From Dipteronia dyeriana (Eukaryota; Streptophyta; Magnoliopsida; Sapindales; Sapindaceae), in contig CM065295.1 of the NCBI GenBank assembly GCA_032871835.1, positions 69,372,687-69,436,686 on the forward strand: a DNA stretch of 64,000 nucleotides. Reading direction: 5' to 3'. This document shows, in pieces, positions 11,814 to 22,374 of this stretch. The notes under the pieces were generated by a model. That model saw only the letters and a program-made list of their open reading frames with translations. It did not search any database and was not told where the DNA came from. The number at the start of each line of letters is the position of its first letter. Positions within the stretch are counted from its first letter, which is position 1. A program made the position numbers and the translations under genes.

Positions 11814-12389
11814 AATATATATTTATATAAATATTTTATTCTTTTTCTAGTCAGGACATTATTAGTCAGAATAAATACTAAAACTGTAATATTAATCTTT
11901 GTTGATTTTTCGCAGTAATAAATAAAACTGAGAATTTCCAAAAGGAAAGCACCTAGCTCGAGATCTCCAAAAAGCATACGACAATATGAAATAGAAGAGC
12001 ATGATAATAAGAACATGCAAATAGAATTCTCGGGACCATCAAATCCCGAAAGGGCGGAGAAGCTAGTAGGAGCATGCCAGCCGAGCAGGGTCAAAATGAT
12101 CTTCGCAAAATGGCAAACCCGGTGCACCAAACTGGAAAAATGCTCGGGACGCTATCGGGAGAAATTTCGGTGAAATACGTAGCTGTGTTGAAGCAACTTT
12201 TAAAAACAAAAAGCTCAACGATTCGGCAAACCCTTGTGCATAAAAACTAGGGAGACGTCCTTGGTATTGCATAAGGACTCGAACGCATAATCATGGTGAG
12301 CCTTGATATAACGTTCGGGTAGCAACCGTGTATGAAACATAAGTACAAACTTTCCTGTTTCAAGATGACTCTGTTAATAATAAAGAAGC
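11814..12389 (+). other. spacer between integrase and tandem repeats in the Tat element
   Basis: No coding pattern on the plus strand and only short chance frames on the minus strand. Several CGGG-type motifs recur. It forms the start of the long non-pol 3' part of the element. Confidence 0.6.
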
Positions 12390-12819
12390 CAGTTTAATAA
12401 GATACTTGGCAATAGAAGTTATTCGGGTAACAACCGGTTTAATAAGATACTCGGTTAAGTTACCCGACCACCAGCCAGTTTAATAAGATACTTGGCAATT
12501 GAAGTTATTCGGGTAACAACCTGTTTAATAAGATACTCGGTTAAGTTACCCGACCACCAGCCAGTTTAATAAGATACTTGGCAATTGAAGTTATTCGGGT
12601 AACAACCGGTTTAATAAGATACTCGGTTAAGTTACCCGACCACCAGCCAGTTTAATAAGATAATTGGCAATTGAAGTTATTCGGGTAATAACCGGTTTAA
12701 TATGATACTCGGTTAAGTTACCCGACCACCAGCCAATTTAATAAGACACTTGGCAATTGAAGTTATATGGATAACCGGTTAAATAAGATACTCGGTTATG
12801 ATTCCGACCATCAGCCGGT
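12390..12819. repeat. 86-bp tandem array, five units, inside the Tat element
   Basis: Units start at 12390, 12476, 12562, 12648 and 12734, spaced exactly 86 bp, with a partial sixth at 12816. Each unit holds two related halves sharing GTTTAATAAGATACT, and an inverted pair CGGGTAAC...GTTACCCG that could form a hairpin. Copies differ at a few bases. The array lies directly behind pol and before the antisense gene. Confidence 0.92.
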
Positions 12820-12977
12820 TTAATACAACCTCTGACAACAAAAATAAAGACAAACCATTCAAACTCAGAAAATCGTATTCTATTGCTCTTAAAAAGGATG
12901 GCTACAGTTCAAAGAAATGATTCTTTATACAAGAAAAAAATAAAGAATCTATCAGAATCTCCTACAAATTTTCAAAA

Positions 12978-13814
12978 TCAAGGTTGCGAGGATTTCGAGC
13001 CTTTGCCAATACTCGGGTCTGGCACCATCTCGTATTCACGAAGCAGGCTCTCATTAGACGGCCAAGTGAAGTCATCAACAATGTCGTCCCTCCACTGGCT
13101 GTAATCATTACCCGGGATTACACCCTCGACAGACTCTCGACTTGCGTAAAAGGTCGAGAGAGAGTGCTCGGACGGAATCTCTAAATGCATAGGATAGGGC
13201 TCCTTGCCTTGACTACGGCAGTAGGCTCTCCATTCCTTCATCTGAATCCGAAGAGATTCCAAGGACCGGTCCATATGGTGTTTGATTGACAGCTCCCAGT
13301 TAGCACGGGCTTTCTCGGTTGCCCTACTCTTCACTTTGAAGAATTCGTTGGTCGAAACTAGCCCACGTTGAAATTCCCGAAGAAGTAGGGCATCGTAAGT
13401 AGGGGATCTTTTAAAACGATCCACCCCTTGAACTTCCAGCTCTAACCTGGCCTCTTGGGAAAGAGATTCAACTGTCAGCACTTGACGCTCCAAATCTTCA
13501 ATTTTTTGGACATACGCCGACTCCGTCTGCTCCGCCTCCTGCTCGCCCTTGAGCATAGACTCTTCAGTTGAAGAAAGAAGGTTTTGAAGCGAAGCAACCT
13601 TCTCCTCTGCCAAAGATGTCTTGTCTTCAGCTTCAACCTGCTTTGCCAGGCAATTGTCGGCAAATATCTGCACCAAACCAACCTCTTGCTGGTAAGCCTG
13701 CTCAGCTCGAGCACGACCCTCCTCACTCGCCTTTAGCTGAGCCTCCAAACTCTTTATCCGATCAACCTAACATTGCTGCGCCTGAACAAGCTTAGCAAAT
13801 TCGGCCACCATCTG

Positions 13815-13854
<40 letters not shown>

Positions 13855-15961
13855 TTAGAAATCCAACGAAGGCAAAACAGTAAAGGAGTCAAAATTAGCT
13901 ACTTACATAAGATGCACCGTTGAAAACGTTTTGGAGACGTTCGGGCAGTGAGCCATCTCTAAAACCGCTCCAGAGGTCTTCCCCGATATATGCCAGACCA
14001 GAGGACATCTCCTAGAGCATATCTTTCAGAGAAAGGGATAAGGGAACCCCCGAGGGTTGAGTTCCCAGATTTCCAGACTCGGGGACAAGAGAAGCTCTAT
14101 TTGGCTCTAGGGATAGAGAGGAAACCCCCAAAGGTTCAGCCCCCATATCTCCAACCTCGGGGGTAAAGGAAGTCCTACTTGGACCTGAAGTGACATCTAC
14201 CGATACTCCGGCACCTACACTCGGGGCAATCTTATCCGCAACATCTCCGTCGCTGGAGTCGATGAAAGTGACTACCTGAGGAACTTTGAGAAGACGAGGA
14301 AGCAAACTAACGGCCTTTCGCTTCTCACCCCGAGAACAGTGGAAGAGATCAGCAACAGGATCTTTCAGTAAACCATCATGAAAAGACTCAAAAAGCTCGG
14401 CAATGACAGGTATTTGATCCAACAGGAAGCTACCACTATCGCCAGCTTTAGACAGTCCAACAGGCTCTCCACTTGGACTCTCACACTGCCTCTCCCTATT
14501 TTCAGGCAGTTGTGTCACGGTCGGCTCGCCTTGGCCACTTGAACCAGCGAGATCCTGAGCAGAAGACTGAGCACCCCGATCAACGCAGTCGGGAATTTGC
14601 TCAGCAATATCAATTTCCTCATCAGGATCGGGTGGAGCAATACCCTCATCGCCCTGACGGAAAGCCTCCTTCCTGCTCGCTTGAAGAATTGCCTTCACCT
14701 GACGAGCCTGAAAATCGCAGATAACGTCCGTATCGAACACTAAAAAAAAAAGAGTAATAAGAGGGTTAGAAAAGGAAATTGAAAAACGGAGAAACAAAGC
14801 AGAAAGGGCATTGGGTTACTTACAACGCCTGCGATGGCTCGAAACATGTTCGAAGAAACCGAGTTTGATCAAGTCGTCCTCTTTGAAAAGATAGTTCTTG
14901 CTTCTCTTTTCCAGAGTACGGATAGCAGCCCGGGCCAGCCTTTTCAACTCTGAATCGTTATAATCAATTATTTTCTTATTCCACGCCTCAGGGGAATAGA
15001 AGAAGCGGGGAACATTCAGCACCATTCGGGAATCCCCAAATCGAACAGTGACGTCTAGCCCGAGAGCCCCTCCAGTAAAAAACCAACTGTTCTTCCAGAA
15101 CTTGTTGGATGTGGGGAATCCCCATATAAAGCCCTTCTTTTTCGGGTCATCAGAAACCTCGACCCCCCTGATTCGCCTTCACTTCTTTAGGGATCCAACT
15201 TTTCGAAGAAGTAGACGCAAGAAAGTAGGTCCCCGTTTTACTAACCTGCCTCAGCGTAAAGAAATGTCTGATTTCATTCGGGGAAGGCGGTAAAAGGTTC
15301 ATTCGGCTGACATGTGCCACATGCACATCAAGACTTTATAACTATTCGGGGCCAACTGAGCTGGGGCTATCCCTGCTTCAGCTAAAAACCGGGCAATAAA
15401 AGGTTGAAAGGGAAGTGTGACGCCTCAGCAAAGCATCGATCCGTAAATCGCGATCATCCCCTCAGGAGTATTCCATAAGGCTCTACTCCCCGCAGGAACC
15501 AAAGTGACTGAGTCGGGCAAATCAAATCGGGATCGGTATTTCTCTATCTCAGCCGGCCCGACCACATTCGGTTCAATATCAAAACCACTCGGGCAAGTGT
15601 CAGAAAATGAAAGGCGAGACGCCCTGTGTACATCAGCGTCCCCCTCATTAACAGTTTGTTCCCCAGTCTGAACACTGCTCGAGCCGTGCTTGTATACCTT
15701 GCTTGTGCTTTGATGTTTACCTATCCTTCGAGAAGATACCCTGTGATAAGAAATATCAGAATCAGAACTAGAGGAAGAACTCGATACGGGGATGAAAGTG
15801 ACGTCAGGGTAAAGCGCAGAAACATCGACCTCTAAAAATGGAGGTTCATCTATTGGGATATCCCCCAGTAATCGTCTAATGCAAGATACTAACTGGAAAT
15901 CCCCACGCTCTAATGCATCAAAAGCAATTTTAAAGAGACGATGACGGGAAGATGGCCCCAT
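12978..15961 (-). pseudogene. antisense spliced gene inside the Tat element (gypsy-associated domain + coiled coil), broken
   Basis: Three exons on the minus strand: 15961-14824, 14739-13907 and 13811-12978, about 934 codons. Introns 14823-14740 and 13906-13812 start GTAAGTA and end in AG (T-tract acceptor; TA-repeat then TTGCAG). Intron one has phase 1 and intron two phase 0, and the frame is kept across both. Exon one holds a stretch like the 'putative gypsy type transposon' domain known from plant elements (LPFQPFIARFLAEAGIAPAQL, then APNSYKVLM), followed by GFIWGFPTSNKFWKNSWFF. Exon two is acidic and low-complexity. Exon three is a long coiled coil (ASEEGRARAEQAYQQEVG region) ending near GKGSKSSQP. 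In-frame stops: four TGA in exon one (15425, 15299, 15251, 15179), TAG at 14012, TAG near 13771. Its role is unknown. Confidence 0.75.
13822..13853. repeat. (AT)n microsatellite inside intron two of the antisense gene
   Basis: About 16 AT units placed just before the minus-strand acceptor TTGCAG. In plant introns an AT-rich tract there may help splicing; length is likely to vary between copies. Confidence 0.9.
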
Positions 15962-16094
15962 TGAAACTAACCTTGAATTGAGACTGACGCAAGATCTTCA
16001 AAGCGGAGAGTCGCGAACTTCTGAATGAAGAAATTTGAGTTTAAAGAAATTTCTGCTGGATTTTTTAGAATAAACCAACAGTCGCTCAACGAAG

Positions 16095-16243
16095 GATTTA
16101 AAGGCGAGATGGCACGAAACCCTAGGGTTTCAAAGTAGGAAAAAGTTATGACGAAACCAGATGATGTTGGCAGCGTTTGGATAAACGCAAAAGTCACTTC
16201 TCATAAACGATATTGAAAAACGAAGAGACAAGAGACACGTGTC
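16095..16243 (-). promoter_or_regulatory. candidate promoter of the antisense gene
   Basis: Upstream (minus strand) of the antisense start at 15961 lie, in order, a G-box palindrome GACACGTGTC (16234-16243), a telo-box palindrome GAAACCCTAGGGTTTC (16116-16131) and a TATA-like CCTTTAAATC (16095-16104). The spacing to the ATG is about 135 bp from the TATA-like box, typical for a plant gene. The motifs are seen directly; promoter function is inferred. Confidence 0.5.
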
Positions 16244-16436
16244 AAGACAAGAAGTAGCCCTCAACCTTCAAAACTTTGAAATGTCGCTATCATTTAAGAT
16301 CTTGCGTGACAAAGCAAATCGAAATTACGGAGTCACCATAAAAATACATCATTATGACAAGACGGTTTTTCTGACAAAAGGAATTCAAAACGATTAAAAT
16401 ATTCTTGCCCGAAATAAAATCTTCTCGGCAAAAATA
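16244..16436. other. spacer between the antisense promoter and the polypurine tract
   Basis: Non-coding DNA in the Tat 3' untranslated part; nothing further recognised. Confidence 0.5.
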
Positions 16437-16450
16437 TTTTAAGGGGGTAC
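16437..16450 (+). other. polypurine tract of the Tat element
   Basis: TTTTAAGGGGGTAC directly abuts the 3' LTR start TGTTGTATG. The purine run AAGGGGG would prime second-strand synthesis. Confidence 0.75.
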
Positions 16451-17299
16451 TGTTGTATGTAAATTTTACCAAGCATATACGTCATTGACAGGAAGGAAAA
16501 AAAATAGCCAGGTGTATGCTTAGATGGACATCCGGGAAATATCCTACAAGGCATCGTTAAAGAGGAGCAAGCCCGAGTAAGCATATACCAAATAAAGACC
16601 TACTCGGGACTGGCTAAAACAACGCATTCACTCGGGCTCAAACGGCATTACTCAGGACCATCAGGTAACAATCTTACTCGGGAGTAAATACAACCCGAAT
16701 AAGAACTTATCGTACGGGTTAAGTCATTAAATACGCGAAGATATTCTTCATGAAGGAATCCCAAATAATGGACCTTTGAGTTAGAAGAGTCTCCCAATCA
16801 GGAAACAACTTGATTCCTTTTCGAAGACTACATTCTTATAAGGAAACAAGTCAAATTGAACTATGCTACTAGAATCCCACTCAATTTCCATAAAGAGACT
16901 CCGAAACCGGAAAGAAGACAAATCAACCTCAAACAAGTAACCAAATCATAATTAAATACAAATATCTTGTATTACTTGTACAAAGCATATTAGGGTTCTA
17001 TAAGTATAAAAATAGACCCATAATCTGGCTCGACAAGATATAGACAATATAGCATACAGTAATCACAAATAATACAGAGAGAAAAAGGGAGATCGAGAGC
17101 TTGTAAAAATATCTTATTCTCTTAGTGGATTTTGGCTTGGTTGATCTTTCAACCACCGTGGATGTTTCTCCGACCATCGAAGTTTTACCATGTAAACCTT
17201 GTCTTTTTTACTCTCTTTGCATCTCTTTCTCTTGGAATCAATAGCCAAAATCCAGTCCCTGTTGGCTTTTCTGGCATAATCCAGAAATCGACGTCAACA
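16451..17299 (+). repeat. 3' LTR of the Tat element
   Basis: 849 bp, TG...CA borders, followed by target duplication ACGAT (17300-17304). It matches the 5' LTR nearly base for base, with scattered transitions. Some lie in the U3 CTCGGG motifs (one reads CTCAGG). Confidence 0.93.
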
Positions 17300-17475
17300 A
17301 CGATTAAGTTAAAAGTCAGGATTTTTTACTTTTTATTTTAAGTTGTTTTTTAGGATTTTTAAGTTGTATGACCACTTAAAAAAATAAACAAAATAACTTA
17401 ATAATTATGATTCAGACCCATTAAGTTTTAAGTGAAAAAAACAAACGACTCCTTACTTTCAAAACGGTTACTTTT

Positions 17476-18365
17476 TGTTAGCGGACAAACGTCACTACGC
17501 GGAAACGTTGTCAGAAAGAACACAAACAAACAATTGCAAAAGAAAAATAAGGAGGAAGCAAAAGAAAAATAAGGAGGAAGAGATAATAAAATCTAATCAC
17601 ACACAACACAAGAAGATTTTACGTGAAAATCCAAATCGAAAAAAAAACCACAGTCGTCAGGACGACAAGGGATCAATCCACTATGAAGAAAATTGTTACA
17701 ACTTTACTCAAGATTCTCTCTTTAATGATACTCTAAACCCAATTACACACAATGCTCTCTTGAGATCTCTCTTGATTTGCTAATTTTACTCCACACCCAA
17801 TAGCCTAATTATTATGGTCTATTTATATGAATTACAAAGAGTTTAAAATAAAATAAAAGCCTACTCCTATACATACAAGAATTACGTGTTCCACATAAAT
17901 ACTATTTTCTATTTATGACAAGTCTTCCTGTTAAGGAGAAATCGTTTTCCTTACAAGACTTTACTATTTTTCATGAAGAAGAACTCTTTTTTCCTTTTCC
18001 GATTAGCACAAGAATTTTCAGAAGAAAAAATTTCCTATTTTTCGTGCAATATTCCTGATTTGTGTAAAATCCGATATTACCGCAATCTAGGTCGCGGTTG
18101 GTCACCCGTGCTCTACACCGCGTTAAGCCACTGAAGTTGACCGTTCAAAATACCGTGGTTGGTGCATTTGCCTTCACCATGCGTTTTATCCGTACAGCGG
18201 TCCACGCGTTTTATCCGTACCGCGGTCCACGCCACGGTTCCTTCCAGAATTCATTTCTTCAATTCTTTTCAATCTTCAAGCCTCCCTAAAACACGATCTC
18301 CAATAAGTCTCCACATTGGTTGAATCTTATTTTGTAACCATTGGGAATACGAGTCATATCCAACA
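17476..18365 (+). repeat. probable copia LTR, orphan (followed by a PBS-like site)
   Basis: The stretch begins TGTTAGCGG and ends ATATCCAACA. It carries a leader-like part common in copia LTRs (GATTTTACGTGAAAATCC, then CAGTCGTCAGGACGAC and an ACTTTACTCAAGATTC stretch). Fourteen bases later, 18379-18395 reads TTGGTATCCGAGCGTGG, close to the TGGTATCAGAGC primer site used by copia elements. No gag or pol follows, so the element is truncated to LTR plus leader. Borders are approximate because no second copy is present. Confidence 0.5.
18181..18230. repeat. 25-bp tandem duplication
   Basis: Two adjacent 25-bp units starting GCGTTTTATCCGTAC (18181-18205 and 18206-18230) that differ at one base. 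GC-rich and unlike the surroundings; lies in the orphan LTR. Confidence 0.9.
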
Positions 18366-18395
18366 CTTTTCCGTACTATTGGTATCCGAGCGTGG

Positions 18396-19191
18396 TTGTT
18401 ATATTCTATACTAGTGCATCTTGAATTAAATCTACCTACGAATCCTTAAATTCTTTTATAAGCACGTTATGTTAGAAGAGATGACACTCTAGAAGTTTAT
18501 TCTATATATGTGATAATTAATATGTATGTGCTGCATGAGATGAATTATTATTTCAAATTGGATCTTATCTATGGTCTAGAGTTTTATGTGTATTTTTTCG
18601 ATATCAATTGGAACAAGAAGGGTGGTCTATCATCACCTTATTTCCTTCTTGATAAATTTAAGTTTTTTTATATTTTCATTAAGCTTTTGTATTTCAATTA
18701 TTGATGTATTTCAAAAATCTTTCTATGTACAAGTTCAATTCCATAGAAGTAATTGACCATAATCAAGGCAGAGTTATTGAGTAAAGTTAATTGATTAGTT
18801 CCTATGATTTTTATGTTAACCAACAATCATTACTGAAGCTGGTATCCAACAAAGCAATAGCCTTCAAGTTTGGTTGCTCATATAGCTCTAAAAAATCATA
18901 CATTGTCAAGCAATACAGACAAAGCAAGTTCTAAAGACATTACTATTTGGTTTGTCTTCATAAAATTTGATGCACTTTAAACTTATTAAATAGTAGTAAC
19001 AACATAAACTCTGCTAATAAATAAATACAATCAATTAATAACTCAAAAATAGAATTCATTGCTAATTTAAAATAGTAAAAAAAAAAATCATTGTTAATAA
19101 CAATTCAAACATTATCACCATTCCAAAAGTTTAATGAATTCAAATGAAACGTAGTTTCAAAAACCAAGTTGATCATCTCCAGAAGAATCAC
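18396..19191. other. AT-rich spacer
   Basis: No gene. Open frames near 18510-18704 are low-complexity and hydrophobic, with no known motif. Confidence 0.5.
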
Positions 19192-20220
19192 TCATCCTAT
19201 AAATTCATAAAATATCAACTCACAACGCTCTTCAAGTGCCATTTTCGAGAACTCAATCTTCTTTGCTCTAGTATTAAGCAACTTAAACGCCTTGAAACGA
19301 GCATAATTATCCAAGTTTGGGATCTCCTTGATAAGATCCCAAGAACTATGTTCTCTTGTGACAATTGAATCAATAGTATGATTGAGCTTGTCTATAGCAT
19401 CTGGTTGAGTATTGTTGGTCTCAAATGAGCCAGATTTTCCTTTATACTCTGTTCTATTCCGTTTTCTAGTTGTTGGAGGAACCTCTAAACTCATGGACTG
19501 AGAGGGTAATGGTGAAGTTGGGTTCATGGGAGACAAAGACTGATATAAAAGTTCTTGTTGATCAGTTACGAATGTCCCGGTATCAAGATCATATATCAAG
19601 TCATCTAAAATACCTTCTTTATTTTCTTCTACTCTAAATGTTCTCACATTAGTGTCATCCCCTAATCCAATTAAGTGTATTCCAACAACAGTTCCATTTT
19701 CAATTGCAATTCTCATGTCTTCATAATCCAAGAAAGTGTATGTGCGGTAATTTTTATGGGTAGGATATGACTATTAAAAAATAAAATATAGGTGTTAACA
19801 CATGAAACATACACATCGATCAATAATTTGTATTGTTATTGTTTTCAATTAAAAAGGAAAAAAAGAAACCTACCTTTAAATAATCCTCCCATACTTCATC
19901 AGTTGCAATGAGTTCCTTTGTGACAGGATCCCATCCATACCCAAAACTATGGCGCATAAGCTGAGAAAAGATATTGTATCTTTACTTAAACTATTTCAAA
20001 CGGCTGAGATATTGAGGATAAGTCCTTTGGCATCTAAGCTTTTCATTAAGAACTATGGGTATCTTTCTTTCTACAGTTATCTTGCTCAATAAACCATTAC
20101 TATCACACCATCCATGAGTGGCAGCATCAATCATGAGTTCTAGCAACTCATTTCCATACTTTGTATTTTTCAACAACTTTTCCCTTTCTTTTGTTTTTTT
20201 CTTGATGTGAATCTACCATT
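19192..20220 (-). pseudogene. Myb/SANT-like (Myb_DNA-bind_3 type) DNA-binding gene, broken
   Basis: On the minus strand a first piece (about 20220-19885) reads KLLKNTKYGNELLELMIDAA, then PQYLSRLK, RYNIF and SFGYGWDPVTKELIATDEVW, the signature end of the Myb_DNA-bind_3 domain. It ends at a GTAGGT donor near 19873. The next exon starts after an AATAG acceptor near 19772 with SYPTHKNYRTYTFLDYEDM and runs to a stop at 19192; this C-terminal part is acidic, then has a basic TRKRNR patch. Two in-frame stops (TAG, TAA) fall in the first exon within SRLK..FK..RYNIF. Intact relatives are plant nuclear proteins, several tied to Harbinger transposons. The N-terminal Myb part upstream was not found, so this is a truncated, decayed copy. 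Confidence 0.7.
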
Positions 20221-20803
20221 AATAATATTCCTAGATTATAAATGCAATGTGATAAACGATTAAAAAAAATAGTTAGGAATATCAATACTAATATCGGCTT
20301 GAAGAACTTTGAACATCAGCATCTTGAAGAACTTCAATAGCATGCCAAGAACTTCAATAACTCCAAGTACAAGGTTCATAATTCTCCCTATAAGATAATC
20401 AGTCAAATAAAAATCGTATTTGCAACTTCAGCGATGATACATTTGATAATCCAACTTCCAAAATAAACTAATGGGTATCTGATTATTAAGTTTCTTAAAA
20501 AAAAAATCAATGGACCATATTATCGTTTGCTAGAGAGTTCATTTTTTATTTTTTTTCCCTATATGTCGTCTATTTCACATATATAGATAAACATGTCTAT
20601 ATCGTATATACAAGTCAAAAACTTGTTGAATGCCAAGATTTATTATTATTATTATTTATAGCTTTGTTTATAAGATAAAAAATAATCTTTAAGTCTTATT
20701 ATATAACTTCCCACATTCGATTGATCCAATAATAGTGAAATATTAGGTGAACAGAACATGAGGAACATAAAAGTCAAATTAGGGATCCTGCTTATATGAA
20801 TAT
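20221..20803. other. AT-rich spacer
   Basis: No coding pattern. A cluster of CTTGAAGAACTT-type short repeats occurs near 20295-20350. Confidence 0.5.
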
Positions 20804-21675
20804 TGTTGTATGTAAATTTTGCCAAACATACACGTCATTGACAGGAAGGAAAAAATAGCCAGGTGGACGCCCAAATGGGCATCCGGGAAATATCCTATAA
20901 GGCATCTTTAAAGAGAAGAAAGCTCGAGTAAGCATATACTGAATAAAACCTACTCGGGATCAGCTAACAGCACTCGGGACTGGTTAAATAACACTTCCAC
21001 TCGGGCTCAAACGGTACTACTCAGGACCATCAGGTATTACTCTTACTCGGGAATAAATACGACCCGAGTAAGAACTTTGTGCTTATTTCATACGGATTGT
21101 CATTAAATACGTGACGATATTCATCATGAAGGAATCCCAAATGAAATAGAGTATTAAATTAGAAGAGTCCCCAATCAGGAAATAACTTGATTTCTTTACG
21201 AAGACTGCATTCTTATAAGGAAACAAGTCCAAATTGAACTGCACTACTAGAATCTCACTCGATTTCCATGAGACTCCGAAACAGGAAAGAAGATAAATCG
21301 ACCTCAAGAAAGTAACCGAATCACAATTAAATACAAAGATCTTGTATTACTTGTATAAGGCAGATTAGGGTTCTATAAACATATAAATAGACCCATAATC
21401 TCGTCTAGAAAAGATATAGGCAAAATAGCATACAGCAGATATAGTAAACACAGAGAGAAAAAAGAGAGATCGAGAGTTTGTAAACATCTTATTCTCTTAG
21501 TGGATTTTGGCTTGGTTGATCCTTCAACCACCCGTGGATGTTCCTCCGGCCATCGGAGTTTTACCACGTAAAACTTGTCTTTGTTACTCTCTCTACATCT
21601 CTTTCTCTTTGATTCAATAGTCGAAATCCAATTCTTGTTGGCTTTTCTGGTATAATCCAGAAATCGACGTCAACA
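20804..21675 (+). mobile_element. solo LTR of the Tat family
   Basis: 872 bp with the same borders as the Tat LTRs (TGTTGTATG ... CGTCAACA) and a perfect 5-bp target duplication AATAT (20799-20803, 21676-21680). Sequence follows the 5315 LTR throughout with more substitutions and an insertion near 20960-20990 (an extra CTCGGGA-containing segment). No internal region is left, as expected after recombination between the two LTRs of a former full element. Confidence 0.93.
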
Positions 21676-21680
21676 AATAT

Positions 21681-22374
21681 TATCTCACACAAGAAAAAAA
21701 AATTGAAAAAAAAAAATCAATTACCTAACAAACATGTGAACTATAATATTTTTATATCTCTAGGTTAGTGATCAAAAGAAACATCAAAATCAAAACCCAT
21801 TAAGAAAAGTAAAACGAAAACGCAAACATGGTTTTTTTATTCATCAAATTTTAATCAAATCTCAAAAACCCTGATTACTAACCCAAATTAATCACAAATT
21901 TATGAAAAAGAAATTACCAAGAAAGCAACGTTGGCTTTGTCCCAGGCTCCCTATTGTAACATTGCCTTTAGAAGAGTGATGAATGTCCGTACGTTTTTTT
22001 TTTCTCAATAGAAAGTCTTCAAAAGTCTCTTGGGAGAGTGTGGGAGAAATTTTGAGAAAATGTGAGATTTGATATTTATACCTTCTACATAAAAGTCTAT
22101 AAAAATCATTTGAATTCAATAAAAGTCATTAACAATTTGAATACTATTAAATTTTTATAGATTTTTAAAAGTATTGGTCGAATATCTCATGAGTTTTATA
22201 GAATTTTTATATTAAATACCCTATAACTTTTGAAGAGTTATTAAAAATCTAGATTGATACACCTAAACTTTTTAATTTTATAAAATTCATTAAAAGTCTT
22301 TTCATATTCTAAATGAATACACCCCTTAAATAACGGTTACAAAAAGCACATTTAGATAGGCCTATCCGCCTCCA
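21681..22374. other. spacer with MITE-like AT repeats
   Basis: No gene recognised. 22080-22330 repeats the words AAAAGTC, ATTAAAAGTC and TATAAAA in both directions and ends in ATGAATACACCCCTTAA. This looks like one end of a Harbinger-type MITE, but its other end was not located. Confidence 0.35.

Larger units (their letters stand above)
5315..17299 (+). mobile_element. Ty3/gypsy retrotransposon, Tat lineage, full length, defective (11,985 bp)
   Basis: Two LTRs of about 850 bp (5315-6164, 16451-17299) begin TGTTGTATG and end CGTCAACA. They are flanked by a perfect 5-bp target duplication ACGAT (5310-5314 and 17300-17304). A primer-binding site and a polypurine tract are in place. Sense order is gag, protease, reverse transcriptase, RNase H, a second RNase H, integrase. 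The second RNase H between RT/RH and integrase is the mark of the Tat lineage. Downstream lie tandem repeats and an antisense spliced gene. A count by eye gives about a dozen mismatches in the first 350 bp of LTR, mostly transitions, so insertion is not very recent. All reading frames are broken. Confidence 0.93.
4691..17452. mobile_element. TIR DNA element (MITE-like) split by the Tat retrotransposon
   Basis: The left end GGGTCGTTTGTTTTTTT (4691) is matched in inverted form at 17436-17452 (rc GGAGTCGTTTGTTTTTTT). Removing the retrotransposon and one ACGAT copy leaves about 770 bp of AT-rich non-coding DNA. The termini resemble PIF/Harbinger or hAT MITEs. TTA occurs at both outer borders but offset by one base, so the target duplication is not certain. 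It is the older host of the Tat insertion. Confidence 0.5.

Noticed and set aside
12390..12819. CRISPR-like array
   Set aside because: Units are contiguous 86-bp tandem repeats without unique spacers, in a plant retrotransposon.
18379..18395. Possible tRNA gene fragment
   Set aside because: Only the tRNA-complement primer-site word is present; no cloverleaf parts around it.
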